NCBI GenBank assembly: GCA_964230255.1
Contig: CAXRGW010000001.1
Coordinates: forward strand, 1 to 23,356
Reading direction: 5' to 3'
DNA: 23,356 nt
Origin: Alteromonas_E sp964230255
Lineage (GTDB): Bacteria > Pseudomonadota > Gammaproteobacteria > Enterobacterales > Alteromonadaceae
Shown here: one piece after another, positions 7,469 to 16,177 of the stretch
Layout of the letters: every line of letters begins with the position of its first letter
How positions within the stretch are numbered: position 1 is the stretch's first letter
Program-made: the position numbers and the translations under genes
The notes under the pieces: generated by a model
Databases searched by the model: none
What the model was told of the DNA's origin: nothing
Seen by the model: the letters and a program-made list of their open reading frames with translations, nothing else

Positions 7469-8563
7469 ATGCTGTTTCATCTCGCCTATCTTTCATTCTT
7501 TACCATTGTAGCGGCAACGTTTTTCGATGAGAAGATAGTCACGAGAGCACAGCAACAGCGATTCTTCCAAGTGCTGTTGTTTTGTTTCGTGCTGCAGGTT
7601 GCCATTATGTATATTGGCCGCGATATTCATGGTGATACTTTCCGTTATTTGCGCAGTTACGATCGCATGGTCGGCCAAGACTTTACAATTGCGGTAATCG
7701 AAAGTGGTAAAGAACTAGGTTTTACGTTGTTGTCCTGGCTCAGTGCTAATGCCGGTTTAGGTCACCGCACCTATTTAACCTGGATTTTTGTGCTTGGTAT
7801 GCTGCCCTTTATTGCTGGGTTAAAGCGTTTATATGGGAAAGGCTGGGGTTATATGTTTGTAGCCTATGTTACCTTCCCGTTCTTCCTAAGCTATTTTGCT
7901 AGTGGTATGCGTCAAGCGGTAGCTATGAGTATGGCCTTTTACGCCATCATTAATTATGGCTATAGCCGACACCTATTTAGAACCCTACTAGCGATAGGTT
8001 TTGCGGCGTTATTTCATATGTCGGTATTGGTGTTATTACCGGCATTATTTGCCCTGCATTTTGCCGAGCGAGTACTCACTATTCCCAGGGTTTTAGTGAT
8101 TTGGTTTGTAGTCGTATTTATCAGTGCGTCAGGCGCGAATGAAAGTGCGCTCGGATTTTTATCCGGCTTTTTTGATGATAGCTCGCGGTATCAATACTAT
8201 CTCGATAGCGACAAAGTCGCCGAGGTCCGCGATCTAATGAATTATCAGACAGGCTTCCGGATTGATTTTACGCTGTTTTCGATTGTACCGGTGCTTTTTG
8301 TATTGTACTTTGAACGACGAACGGGTATTGACTTGTGGTTAGTGAAGTTTTACCTCATCGTAAACTGTGCATTCCAATTGCTCAGCTTCACTGCTTCTAA
8401 TGACCGATTTGCAGCGTTATCTTGGTTCTACATCCCGGCAATTTTAGTGCATTCACAGTTTTACCAGTATCCAATGCGCAGCAGCAAATTAGGCTACTAC
8501 CTATTAGCCTTTTCTGGCGTTGCGCTACTTGCATTGTTTAACTCTCGATATTTTGCAGGATAA
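7469..8563 (+). CDS. EpsG-family membrane protein, probable Wzy-type polymerase
   Basis: This 364-aa polytopic membrane protein has roughly ten hydrophobic segments. The motif GRDIHGDTFRYLRSYD at about 50-65 and the ASGMRQAVAMSMAFYAI segment near 145 are typical of the EpsG family, which takes the place of Wzy in many exopolysaccharide operons. It would join repeat units at the periplasmic face. It is the only polymerase candidate in the locus, which supports the role. ATG 7469 lies 3 nt after the previous stop with little ribosome binding site of its own, suggesting coupled translation. Wzy proteins vary widely in sequence, so linkage specificity is not predictable. Confidence 0.8.
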   Translation: MLFHLAYLSFFTIVAATFFDEKIVTRAQQQRFFQVLLFCFVLQVAIMYIGRDIHGDTFRYLRSYDRMVGQDFTIAVIESGKELGFTLLSWLSANAGLGHRTYLTWIFVLGMLPFIAGLKRLYGKGWGYMFVAYVTFPFFLSYFASGMRQAVAMSMAFYAIINYGYSRHLFRTLLAIGFAALFHMSVLVLLPALFALHFAERVLTIPRVLVIWFVVVFISASGANESALGFLSGFFDDSSRYQYYLDSDKVAEVRDLMNYQTGFRIDFTLFSIVPVLFVLYFERRTGIDLWLVKFYLIVNCAFQLLSFTASNDRFAALSWFYIPAILVHSQFYQYPMRSSKLGYYLLAFSGVALLALFNSRYFAG

Positions 8564-8567
8564 CCAC

Positions 8568-9428
8568 TTGAGTAACCAGCCAGTTCAATCTCCAACCATA
8601 AGTATTGTAGTGCCATACTACAATGCCGGTGACTGTTTGGAGCGTTTATTTGTATCTTTAGCAGATTACGCTGAGCGCACCGATGTTGAGGTGATCATCG
8701 TCGATGATTGTTCAACCGCCGAGCACGCGCAGGCACTTGATGAGTTCGCTATGATGAAGGCGTGGCCACGTTTGAAAGTGATACATTGTGCACAAAATGG
8801 TGGTGCAGCAAAAGCCCGAAAGACCGCAATTCAGCAGGCGAGTGGGGAGTACATAGCGTTTTTGGATAGTGATGATGCATGGGCGTTGAATAAACTCGAT
8901 CCTCAATTGGCAGCGATGCGCGCTTCTGATGCGGTGATCAGTGGTTGTGCCTGTGAGCAAATTGAGCTCGTACAACTCGATAGTAAGCGCAGCTCACCCG
9001 CACCAAGTTATCAGGCCGTTAGGTATTCCCCATGGCGAGCGATGTTCGCTAACGCCTATAGTACACCTACGGTTATGCTCAAGCGTGACGTTGCCAATGC
9101 TCATCCCTTCTCAGACTCATTGCGCTATTCTGAAGACGTCGATTGCTGGCGGCGCATTTTACTGCATCAAGGCGGTATTATTTTGCAACAGCCCAACGCC
9201 TTTATGTTTAAGCACGCGTTTTTAAGTGACGAAGGTTCGTTGAGTAGTTTCACCTTTAAAATGAGTCTTGGTCAGTTGCAATCACTCATGAGTTTAGTTG
9301 TCCACCCAACCGTCAAATGGCGCTATAAATTCTGCGTACCTTTGGCGATGGTTTGGGCAGCAACTAAAGCGTTGCGGCGTGAATGGGTCGTTTGGCGGCA
9401 CAGGAGGCGTTTCAAGCGTGGCAACTAA
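8568..9428 (+). CDS. Glycosyltransferase family 2 (GT-A fold)
   Basis: I choose TTG 8568 (286 aa). AGGA at 8557-8560 stands 7 nt before it, and the frame upstream overlaps the EpsG gene without GT-like residues. The GT2 core is clear: ISIVVPYYNAGDCLERL near the start, IIVDDCS near 44, NGGAAKARKTAI (typical NxGxxxARN-like loop) near 77, and the DxD-type FLDSDD at about 99-103 that binds the metal-nucleotide. YSEDVDCWRRIL further on supplies the usual acidic catalytic pair. The C-terminus is basic (RRRFKRGN) and may lie against the membrane. It follows the polymerase by 4 nt, and the next gene starts 11 nt before its stop. Confidence 0.85.
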   Translation: MSNQPVQSPTISIVVPYYNAGDCLERLFVSLADYAERTDVEVIIVDDCSTAEHAQALDEFAMMKAWPRLKVIHCAQNGGAAKARKTAIQQASGEYIAFLDSDDAWALNKLDPQLAAMRASDAVISGCACEQIELVQLDSKRSSPAPSYQAVRYSPWRAMFANAYSTPTVMLKRDVANAHPFSDSLRYSEDVDCWRRILLHQGGIILQQPNAFMFKHAFLSDEGSLSSFTFKMSLGQLQSLMSLVVHPTVKWRYKFCVPLAMVWAATKALRREWVVWRHRRRFKRGN

Positions 9429-10542
9429 ACGTTTATTGATGATTTCAAGCTTTGCTGAGTCGCTGATTAATTTCCGCTTGGCACTAATGCAAGATGCGAT
9501 TGCTGCTGGTTTTGAAGTCCATGCATGTGCTCCCGATCTCACGCCGGAAATTAGTGCTAAGTTGAGAGACAACGGCATCACTGCCCACGATATTACTCTA
9601 GCGCGGACTGGTTTAAATCCTTCAAAAGACTTAGCTACTTTATACAGCGTCTACCGCTTAATTCGGCAACTGCGACCAACGCATACTTTGGCATATACAA
9701 TTAAGCCAGTGGTGTATGGAAGTTTGGCCGCACGCCTAGCGCGTGTGCCAAGGATCGGCGCATTGGTCACTGGCTTGGGTTACACCTTCATGCAGGCTGA
9801 CTCAGTGCGCCAAAAGGTCGTAAGTAAGATCGCTCATGCGCTCTATAAGGTTGCGCTAAGTGGCGCCGGTGTGGCATTTTTTCAGAATCCAGATGACCGC
9901 AATTTGTTTGTTAAAAACCGCTTGGTAGACGGCGCGAAAACTCGTCTTGTCAATGGCTCAGGGATCGACATTGAGCAATTTAGTCAAAAACCGCTAAGTG
10001 AATCACCACCGTTTCACTTTTTAATGATTGGACGAATTATTAAAGACAAGGGCGTTATCGAATATGCTCACGCTGCGCAGCAAATAAAACAGCGTTATGC
10101 CGATGCACATTTTCATTTGGTCGGTTGGCTAGACTCTAATCCCAATGCTATCCAACAAGAGCAACTCGATGAATGGGTTGCTAGCGGTGCCATAACCTTT
10201 CATGGTCGATTAGCGGATGTGCGCAAGGTCATTCAAAACTGTCACGTGTATGTATTGCCTTCTTATCGCGAAGGTACACCACGGACAGTTCTAGAAGCTA
10301 TGGCGGTCGGTCGAGCCATAATCACAACAAATGCTCCAGGTTGTAAAGAAACTATAGAAAATGGTGTCAGTGGTCATTTGATTGAGGTTGCTGATGTCCC
10401 TTCACTAGTGGCTGCAATAGAGGATTATATTGTAGCACCAGAGAAAATTGCTCAGCACGGACAAGCTGCAAGAGAACGTGCAATTGAAGTATATGATGTG
10501 CATAAAGTTAACCAACAGATGTTAGACGGGCTAGTTGATTAA
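9418..10542 (+). CDS. Glycosyltransferase family 4, PglA-like
   Basis: I start this 374-aa protein at GTG 9418, where a full AGGAGG (9402-9407) lies 10 nt upstream. The protein then opens with KRLLMISSFAESLINFR. The extra 40 codons upstream overlap the previous gene and look like the wrong frame. YTIKPVVYGSLAARLA and VTGLGYTFM are typical of PglA/CapM-type GT4 enzymes. EX7E is present as EGTPRTVLE. In Campylobacter PglA adds alpha-1,3-GalNAc to undecaprenyl-PP-diNAc-bacillosamine. The next four genes match PglC, D, E and F in that order, so this is the likely second-sugar transferase. Specificity is inferred from context. Confidence 0.85.
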   Translation: MATKRLLMISSFAESLINFRLALMQDAIAAGFEVHACAPDLTPEISAKLRDNGITAHDITLARTGLNPSKDLATLYSVYRLIRQLRPTHTLAYTIKPVVYGSLAARLARVPRIGALVTGLGYTFMQADSVRQKVVSKIAHALYKVALSGAGVAFFQNPDDRNLFVKNRLVDGAKTRLVNGSGIDIEQFSQKPLSESPPFHFLMIGRIIKDKGVIEYAHAAQQIKQRYADAHFHLVGWLDSNPNAIQQEQLDEWVASGAITFHGRLADVRKVIQNCHVYVLPSYREGTPRTVLEAMAVGRAIITTNAPGCKETIENGVSGHLIEVADVPSLVAAIEDYIVAPEKIAQHGQAARERAIEVYDVHKVNQQMLDGLVD

Positions 10543-11133
10543 ATGAAAAGAGTTTTTGATTTTTGGGTGGCATTTACCGTGTTATTGCTCGCCGCGCCAG
10601 TAATACTCATTGTTGCTTTTTTGGTGGCCATAAAACTGGGGCGCCCGGTACTGTTCAGCCAGCAGCGACCTGGAAAAGACGGCAAGGTTTTCCGTATGTA
10701 TAAATTCAGAAGTATGACGGATGCCCGCGATGCGAAAGGCACATTGCTGCCTGATGAAGAGCGGTTGCCAGCTTTCGGCAAGTTGTTACGATCAACCAGT
10801 CTCGATGAGCTTCCCGGTCTGTGGAATGTACTTAAAGGCGACATGAGTCTTGTTGGTCCGCGTCCCTTGTTGGTTGAGTATTTGCCCTTGTACTCAGATG
10901 AACAGGCGCGCCGTCATGAAGTGAGGCCTGGCATAACGGGCTGGGCACAAGTCAACGGCCGCAATGCGATTTCATGGCAACAAAAATTTGATTACGACCT
11001 ATGGTATGTCAACAATCAATCATTCGGGTTGGATATCAAAATTCTATTTCTAACCGTCAAAAAGGTACTGGTTCGCGCCGATATAAGCCAAGATAATCAG
11101 GCGACAATGGAGAAATTCAATGGCAACAATTAA
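10543..11133 (+). CDS. pglC: Small monotopic phosphoglycosyl transferase, PglC-like
   Basis: This 196-aa enzyme would transfer a phospho-sugar from a UDP-sugar to undecaprenyl phosphate, starting the repeat unit. Residues 1-30 form the hydrophobic re-entrant helix (KRVFDFWVAFTVLLLAAPV). Conserved motifs follow: FSQQRPGKDGKVFRMYKFRSM (38-58), the catalytic Asp-Glu pair D88-E89 in STSLDELP, GDMSLVGPRPLL (99-110) and RPGITGWAQVNGRN. The short length is that of the minimal PglC/WcaJ catalytic core, without the large N-terminal region of WbaP or WcaJ. ATG 10543 follows directly on the previous TAA. With PglD, E and F homologues downstream, the donor is most likely UDP-diNAc-bacillosamine or a close relative. 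Confidence 0.88.
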   Translation: MKRVFDFWVAFTVLLLAAPVILIVAFLVAIKLGRPVLFSQQRPGKDGKVFRMYKFRSMTDARDAKGTLLPDEERLPAFGKLLRSTSLDELPGLWNVLKGDMSLVGPRPLLVEYLPLYSDEQARRHEVRPGITGWAQVNGRNAISWQQKFDYDLWYVNNQSFGLDIKILFLTVKKVLVRADISQDNQATMEKFNGNN

Positions 11134-11749
11134 GCCCAAATTGCGCATTGTTGGGGCCGGAGGTCATGCTAAGGTTGTTGCTGATTGTGCTGAGCAGCTA
11201 GGCTATACCAATATCGGCATGCTCGATGATATCTATCCTACAACACAGACATGCGAGCATTGGCCAGTCGTGGGCAGTTCGGCACAAATCGCAGAATTGA
11301 ATGATGATGAGACGCACTGGTTTGTAGCCATCGGCAACAACGCAGTAAGAGCAAAGCTACAAGCGCAATTACTCGCACTGGGTTACACTGTTACAACACT
11401 CGTTCACCCCAGCGCCGTTATTGGCGGTAATGTCAGTATTGGTACCGGCACTTTAGTGCTAGCCAATGCTGTTGTAAATGCTTATAGTCAAATAGGTCAA
11501 GGATGCATTCTCAATACCGCATGTTCGGTCGATCACGATGGTGATATCGGTGACTTCGTCCATCTCGCCCCAGGCGTTCGTCTTGCTGGCTCAGTGTGTG
11601 TAAAGCAGAAAACGTTTATAGGAATTGGTAGTTGTGTGATTCAACAGATTACTATTGGCAGCGAAGTCACTGTTGGCGCTGGCTCTACTGTTATTCGTGA
11701 TATTCAAGACATGATGCGCGTAGTCGGTAGTCCCACCCGAGAAATATAA
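11120..11749 (+). CDS. pglD: UDP-4-amino-sugar N-acetyltransferase, PglD/NeuD-like
   Basis: This 209-aa protein should acetylate the 4-amino group of UDP-4-amino-4,6-dideoxy-GlcNAc to give UDP-diNAc-bacillosamine. The N-terminal nucleotide-binding part has VGAGGHAKVV (11-20). The rest is a left-handed beta-helix of hexapeptide repeats (about 100-205), ending VVGSPTREI. His139 in SVDHDGDIGDF lines up with the catalytic histidine of PglD. NeuD-type O-acetyltransferases of sialic acid share this architecture, but aminotransferase and dehydratase genes next door favour the bacillosamine role. It overlaps the PglC-like gene by 14 nt. Confidence 0.85.
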   Translation: MATIKPKLRIVGAGGHAKVVADCAEQLGYTNIGMLDDIYPTTQTCEHWPVVGSSAQIAELNDDETHWFVAIGNNAVRAKLQAQLLALGYTVTTLVHPSAVIGGNVSIGTGTLVLANAVVNAYSQIGQGCILNTACSVDHDGDIGDFVHLAPGVRLAGSVCVKQKTFIGIGSCVIQQITIGSEVTVGAGSTVIRDIQDMMRVVGSPTREI

Positions 11750-11771
11750 GAATAATGAGAGGTACAAAACG

Positions 11772-12944
11772 ATGTTAGGCGGTCCGTTTTCACCATGGCC
11801 AGCGGTAGCCCAAGATGAGAAAGACGCAGTAATGGAGGTGCTTGACAGCAACCGCATAAATTACTGGACGGGGCAGGTCGGTCGAGAGTTCGAACGAGAA
11901 TTTGCCAGTGCCCATGAGGTTAAGCATGCAATCGCTGTTGCCAATGGTAGCGTAGCCTTAGACTTAGCCTGGGTTGCCTTGAATTTGCCCGCAGGCAGCG
12001 AAGTTATCGTTACATCAAGAACATTTTTAGCGTCGGTTTCATCCATTGTACTGGCTGGTTTGACCCCAGTATTTGCCGACGTATGCCAAGATTCACAAAA
12101 TGTCACTGCCGACACTATAGCAGCTAAGATTACTCCAAATACGAAAGCGATCGTCTGTGTTCATTTGGCCGGCTGGCCTTGCGATATGGATGCGATCAAT
12201 GCATTGGCTAAGCAACACGGTTGTTACGTGATAGAAGACTGTGCTCAAGCGCATGGTGCACGTTACAAACGCAAACCGGTTGGAGGGCTAGGTGATATTG
12301 CCGCGTGGTCATTCTGCCAAGATAAAATAATGACAACCGGTGGTGAAGGAGGCATGGTAACCACCAACAACACTGAGTTTTGGAATGCCATGTGGTCCTT
12401 TAAGGATCATGGTAAATCGTGGCAAGCGGTGTATGAAAAAGCTCATCCTCCCGGGTTCCGTTGGTTACACGAATCGTTTGGCACCAACTGGCGTATGACT
12501 GAAATGCAATCAGCTATTGGCCGCTGTCAGTTGCGAAAAATGCCACAGTGGACCGAAAAGCGCACTCAGTACGCCGAGCAGATTTTGACCACCGCAACGG
12601 GCTTAAAAGGATTGCGCGTTCCTCCACTTCCTGATGATATTCAACATGCTTACTACAAGTGTTATGCCTTCGTTGAACCGCGAGAGTTGAAAGACGGCTG
12701 GGATCGAGACCGCATAATGCAAGCTGTTGTAGATAGCGGTGTACCTTGCTTCTCTGGTAGTTGTTCGGAAGTGTACTTGGAGAAAGCTTTTGAAACCTCG
12801 GGTTTACGTCCAGAGCAACCGTCGCCTGTGGCACATGAATTGGGTGATACATCACTAATGTTTTTAGTCCATCCAACATTAACTCAAGCCGAGATTGATT
12901 TAACCTGTCAAGTGCTCACCGCTGTAATGGAGCGAGCTGTCTAG
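11772..12944 (+). CDS. pglE: DegT/DnrJ/EryC1/StrS-type PLP aminotransferase, PglE-like
   Basis: This 390-aa PLP enzyme would transfer an amino group from glutamate to the C4 ketone made by the PglF homologue. VANGSVALDLA (57-67) binds the PLP phosphate, IEDCAQAHGA (154-163) holds the Asp that contacts the pyridine nitrogen, and K185 in SFCQDKIMTTGGEGG is the Schiff-base lysine. The length is normal. ATG 11772 has a good GAGAGG site (11757-11762). Sugar aminotransferases of this fold act on several UDP- and dTDP-keto sugars, so the PglE role rests on its place between PglD and PglF homologues. A 22-nt gap separates it from the PglD-like gene. Confidence 0.85.
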   Translation: MLGGPFSPWPAVAQDEKDAVMEVLDSNRINYWTGQVGREFEREFASAHEVKHAIAVANGSVALDLAWVALNLPAGSEVIVTSRTFLASVSSIVLAGLTPVFADVCQDSQNVTADTIAAKITPNTKAIVCVHLAGWPCDMDAINALAKQHGCYVIEDCAQAHGARYKRKPVGGLGDIAAWSFCQDKIMTTGGEGGMVTTNNTEFWNAMWSFKDHGKSWQAVYEKAHPPGFRWLHESFGTNWRMTEMQSAIGRCQLRKMPQWTEKRTQYAEQILTTATGLKGLRVPPLPDDIQHAYYKCYAFVEPRELKDGWDRDRIMQAVVDSGVPCFSGSCSEVYLEKAFETSGLRPEQPSPVAHELGDTSLMFLVHPTLTQAEIDLTCQVLTAVMERAV

Positions 12945-12947
12945 ACT

Positions 12948-14852
12948 ATGCAAAACCTTTCTTTAAATCAGATTTTCAGGCTGCCACCGAGCGTTAAATT
13001 TACGATCGAGCTGCTCTGGGACTCTCTTGCAATAACCTTTGCTTTACTTTGCTCTTATTGGATGCGGTTAGGGATCGAAGCATGGCACTTCAGCCTCACT
13101 GATTGGGGGGTTGTGATAGCAAACTTATTCTTCACTCAAGGCTTCTTACTGATACTTGGGCACTATAGACAGATGATCCGCTACATTGATATCAAGGCGG
13201 TATATATCATAGCAATGGCAATTTTCTTGTCATCGGTTTACTTGCTATCGGCGGAATACGTGCTTGGGCTTTTTCTGCCGGTGTCAGTGTTAATGTTGTA
13301 TTTCTTCGGTGCTACTGCCTTAGTTGCATCTCCACGACTGTTGATTCAAGCCACTTCCCAAGCGCAAAACGACAAATTGCGCGAGAAATGTTTTATTTAT
13401 GGTGCCGGTGAATCGGGCCGCTCACTATCAACTGCACTGCGAGCTGGACGTTCGTTAATGCCGGTAGCTTTTGTCGACGATAAGCGGATCTATCAAGGTA
13501 AGCAAGTAATGGGGATCCCGGTTATCCCGCGCGAGGAAGTGAGTGAGCTGAAGGAAAAGTTTGGCGTGCAGAAAATGCTGCTCGCGGTAAACAACACGTC
13601 ACGAGGTCGTCGGAAAGAGTTGATCCGCGAACTCGAACCCTTGGCGTTAGAGTTACTTTCAGTACCAAATTTTAAAAATATCGCTAGTGGCAAACAGCAG
13701 ATAGATGAGCTGCAAGAAGTAAAGATTGAAGACCTACTCGGTCGTGATCCAGTGCCGCCAATTCCGCATTTACTCAATACTAATATTCTTCAGAAAGTGG
13801 TTATGGTTACTGGTGCGGGTGGTTCAATTGGTAGCGAACTTTGTCGTCAGATAGCCAAATGTAAACCAGTTAAGCTGGTTTTATTTGAATTAGCTGAATA
13901 CAACCTCTATAAAATTGAAAATGAGCTATCGCGTCAGTATCCAGATATCGAGCTTGTAACCGTACTCGCAACTATTCAAGATTCAGAGACTTTGCGCAAC
14001 GTCATTGAACAACACAAAATCCAAACAATCTACCATGCTGCAGCCTATAAACACGTTCCTATGGTCGAAGCTAACGTAACGGCTGGGATCCGCAACAACG
14101 TGTTTGGTACTGCAAATGTAGCGTTAATTGCCGCAGAGTATGAAGTAGAAAAATTCGTTCTGATCTCGACCGATAAAGCGGTCAGGCCAACTAATATCAT
14201 GGGAGCAACCAAGCGTTTTGCGGAGTTATTTGTGCAAGGTATTTCAGCTATGCACAGTGAAACTGAGTTTGCCATTGTGCGCTTTGGTAATGTGCTTGGT
14301 AGTTCAGGGTCGGTGGTACCATTGTTCAAAGAACAAATTCGCAAGGGCGGACCAATCACTGTTACTCATCCCGACATTATTCGCTACTTTATGACCATCC
14401 CCGAAGCGTCGCAGCTGGTGATTCAAGCTGGCACCATGGGAAAGAATGGTGAGGTGTTCGTGTTGGATATGGGCGAGCCGGTTAAGATTGCAGACCTAGC
14501 ACATAAGATGGCGCATTTGATGGGCTATAAAATTGCATGTAGTACCGGAGACAAAGGCGATATGCAAATCAAGTTTACCGGTCTGAGGCCCGGTGAAAAG
14601 TTGTATGAAGAGCTGTTGATTGGTGACGGTGAAACCGGCACTGAACACCCGCGTATTATGGCTGCTAACGAGACCATGATCGATTTCTCTGAAGTAGTTA
14701 TGTTACTCGATCGAATAAACTTCGCATTGGTAAACCGCGAAGAAGACAAAGCGATAGCGTTGTTAGCATCAGCGCCACTCGCTTACTCACCTGATATGGA
14801 CATCAAACAGCGTATTGCGGCAGTCGAAGCCCAAGAGCTTGCGGAACAATAA
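12948..14852 (+). CDS. pglF: UDP-GlcNAc C6 dehydratase, membrane-bound PglF/WbpM/FlaA1 family
   Basis: This 634-aa enzyme would convert UDP-GlcNAc to the UDP-4-keto-6-deoxy sugar, first step toward diNAc-bacillosamine. About four membrane helices lie in 18-130. A CoA-binding-like Rossmann domain follows (FIYGAGESGRSL, 149-160). The SDR catalytic domain starts with TGAGGSIG (288-295, NAD(P) loop), then AAAYKHVPMVE (364-374) and STDKAVRPTNIMGATK (407-422). In this family Met replaces the usual SDR tyrosine, as seen here with M418 and K422, marking a 4,6-dehydratase of the large membrane class. The length is normal. It starts 3 nt after the aminotransferase stop. WbpM-type enzymes also feed QuiNAc and FucNAc routes, but adjacent PglE and PglD homologues favour bacillosamine. 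Confidence 0.9.
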   Translation: MQNLSLNQIFRLPPSVKFTIELLWDSLAITFALLCSYWMRLGIEAWHFSLTDWGVVIANLFFTQGFLLILGHYRQMIRYIDIKAVYIIAMAIFLSSVYLLSAEYVLGLFLPVSVLMLYFFGATALVASPRLLIQATSQAQNDKLREKCFIYGAGESGRSLSTALRAGRSLMPVAFVDDKRIYQGKQVMGIPVIPREEVSELKEKFGVQKMLLAVNNTSRGRRKELIRELEPLALELLSVPNFKNIASGKQQIDELQEVKIEDLLGRDPVPPIPHLLNTNILQKVVMVTGAGGSIGSELCRQIAKCKPVKLVLFELAEYNLYKIENELSRQYPDIELVTVLATIQDSETLRNVIEQHKIQTIYHAAAYKHVPMVEANVTAGIRNNVFGTANVALIAAEYEVEKFVLISTDKAVRPTNIMGATKRFAELFVQGISAMHSETEFAIVRFGNVLGSSGSVVPLFKEQIRKGGPITVTHPDIIRYFMTIPEASQLVIQAGTMGKNGEVFVLDMGEPVKIADLAHKMAHLMGYKIACSTGDKGDMQIKFTGLRPGEKLYEELLIGDGETGTEHPRIMAANETMIDFSEVVMLLDRINFALVNREEDKAIALLASAPLAYSPDMDIKQRIAAVEAQELAEQ

Positions 14853-14880
14853 GTGTAAGCGAGCTCCTAACGCAAATATC

Positions 14881-14897
14881 GGGCGTACTTTCCGCCC
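14881..14897 (+). terminator. Weak stem-loop between synthesis and export genes
   Basis: GGGCG (14881-14885) pairs with CGCCC (14893-14897) across a 7-nt loop, 29 nt after the PglF-like stop. There is no T-run after it, so it may be an attenuator, an RNA-stability element or chance. The 146-bp gap is the largest inside the locus and might also hold a promoter for the export genes, though I see no strong -35/-10 pair. Confidence 0.25.
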
Positions 14898-14998
14898 ATA
14901 CTTTAACTGTAGAATTCAGATATTTGGCCGATATTGTCATTACAGCAAACTGGCTATTGGCCATTGTTTGTTGCTGAATTAGGGGAGAATTTGACAAT

Positions 14999-16177
14999 AT
15001 GCGGTTAATATTGGGCATCTGTTGCAGTTTGATGTGTAGCGGCCTGGCAAATGCGCAGGCTGAGAATATTGATAAAGATGTGTCACCACTTAAGCTATCA
15101 GCTGCAATTGCACACAATGATGCAATCAACCCTCTAATTACCAACGACACCGATGCGGTGGGCTTTATTATCAATGCTGAAGGTGCTTTGGTAACAATTC
15201 AAGAGTCTACTTGGTGGCAATTCGACTATGGAGCCGAATACGAGCAATTCCGCTTACAAGAAGAGCAATTCGACTTTGACGACAATCAAGATTTCTATTC
15301 TTACAATCTTCGTGTAATGTCTCGCACCTTCGTGCACGAGGCCTTTACGGTTGATGTACACGCCGGGCATGAACAGGATCAACAGCGTTATGGTGAAGGA
15401 ATAACGCGTTTTCAAGACGATGTGCTTAGCGTCGACACATTAACGACTAATCAAGCCAGCGCATTGTTCGTTTATGGCCGTGAGCCTAGTCGGAATTCAG
15501 TCAGCCTGCGCTTGAGTTGGCAGGAGGATGAGTACGATGATATCAATGACTACGCGAGTCTTTTCAATCTGTCACAAGTAGGTGCAGAGGTTGAAACACG
15601 TTACGCAATAAGTGGCACGACACAGTTTTTGGCACGCGTTCTTATGCGCGAAGATGATTATGGAGCGCCTGAGCGTACTGATAGTGAGCTACTGCGCGGA
15701 TTAATAGGGGTCGAATGGGCAATCAGTGGTAAATCGTCGGCACAATTGTTAATTGGTGGCTTTAAGCGGGATTCTGAAGATGGTAGTGATGATAGCGGTT
15801 TTTCGTGGGATCTGCGCTACCAGCACAAGCCCGATGACTTGTCGGTGTTGACGCTGTTTTCACGGCGTGTGTCAAACGTATCTGAAGTTGAATTTGCGTC
15901 TGATAGCGTTGATGTTATTTATGGCTTCGATTGGCAGTATGTGTACAACGACTTGTGGTTTTGGGGTGTACGCATGAATTGGTTAGATAAAAGCTTAGAA
16001 TCAGAGTTACTTGAAAGAGAAATTACACAGTTCGATTTTAATGCCTCTTTAGGCTTTAACTTAACGTCTTATCAATCTATTCATCTAGACCTGATGCGTC
16101 GGGATGTATCTTCTAGCGACGATTTTATTGATTACACTCAAAATGAGGTAGGTTTGCGGTGGCTGTACGAGTATTGA
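14999..16177 (+). CDS. Outer-membrane beta-barrel protein, probable polysaccharide export porin
   Basis: This 392-aa exported protein has a signal peptide (MRLILGICCSLMCSGLANAQA, cut after about residue 20). The mature part alternates polar and hydrophobic residues in short amphipathic strands (for example TRYAISGTTQFLARVLMRED) separated by acidic Asp/Asn-rich turns, and it ends with aromatic residues (WLYEY). All this fits an outer-membrane beta-barrel of the type found in exopolysaccharide loci. A GGGGAG site (14982-14987) lies 11 nt before the ATG, rather far. The OPX gene starts inside its last 19 bases, so the two proteins are probably made together. I infer the channel role from context and fold; residues give no direct proof. 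Confidence 0.75.
   Translation: MRLILGICCSLMCSGLANAQAENIDKDVSPLKLSAAIAHNDAINPLITNDTDAVGFIINAEGALVTIQESTWWQFDYGAEYEQFRLQEEQFDFDDNQDFYSYNLRVMSRTFVHEAFTVDVHAGHEQDQQRYGEGITRFQDDVLSVDTLTTNQASALFVYGREPSRNSVSLRLSWQEDEYDDINDYASLFNLSQVGAEVETRYAISGTTQFLARVLMREDDYGAPERTDSELLRGLIGVEWAISGKSSAQLLIGGFKRDSEDGSDDSGFSWDLRYQHKPDDLSVLTLFSRRVSNVSEVEFASDSVDVIYGFDWQYVYNDLWFWGVRMNWLDKSLESELLEREITQFDFNASLGFNLTSYQSIHLDLMRRDVSSSDDFIDYTQNEVGLRWLYEY

Noticed and set aside
9298..9417. Upstream 40-codon extension of the PglA-like protein
   Set aside because: It overlaps the preceding GT2 gene in another frame. The residues do not look like GT4, and GTG 9418 has a full AGGAGG site.
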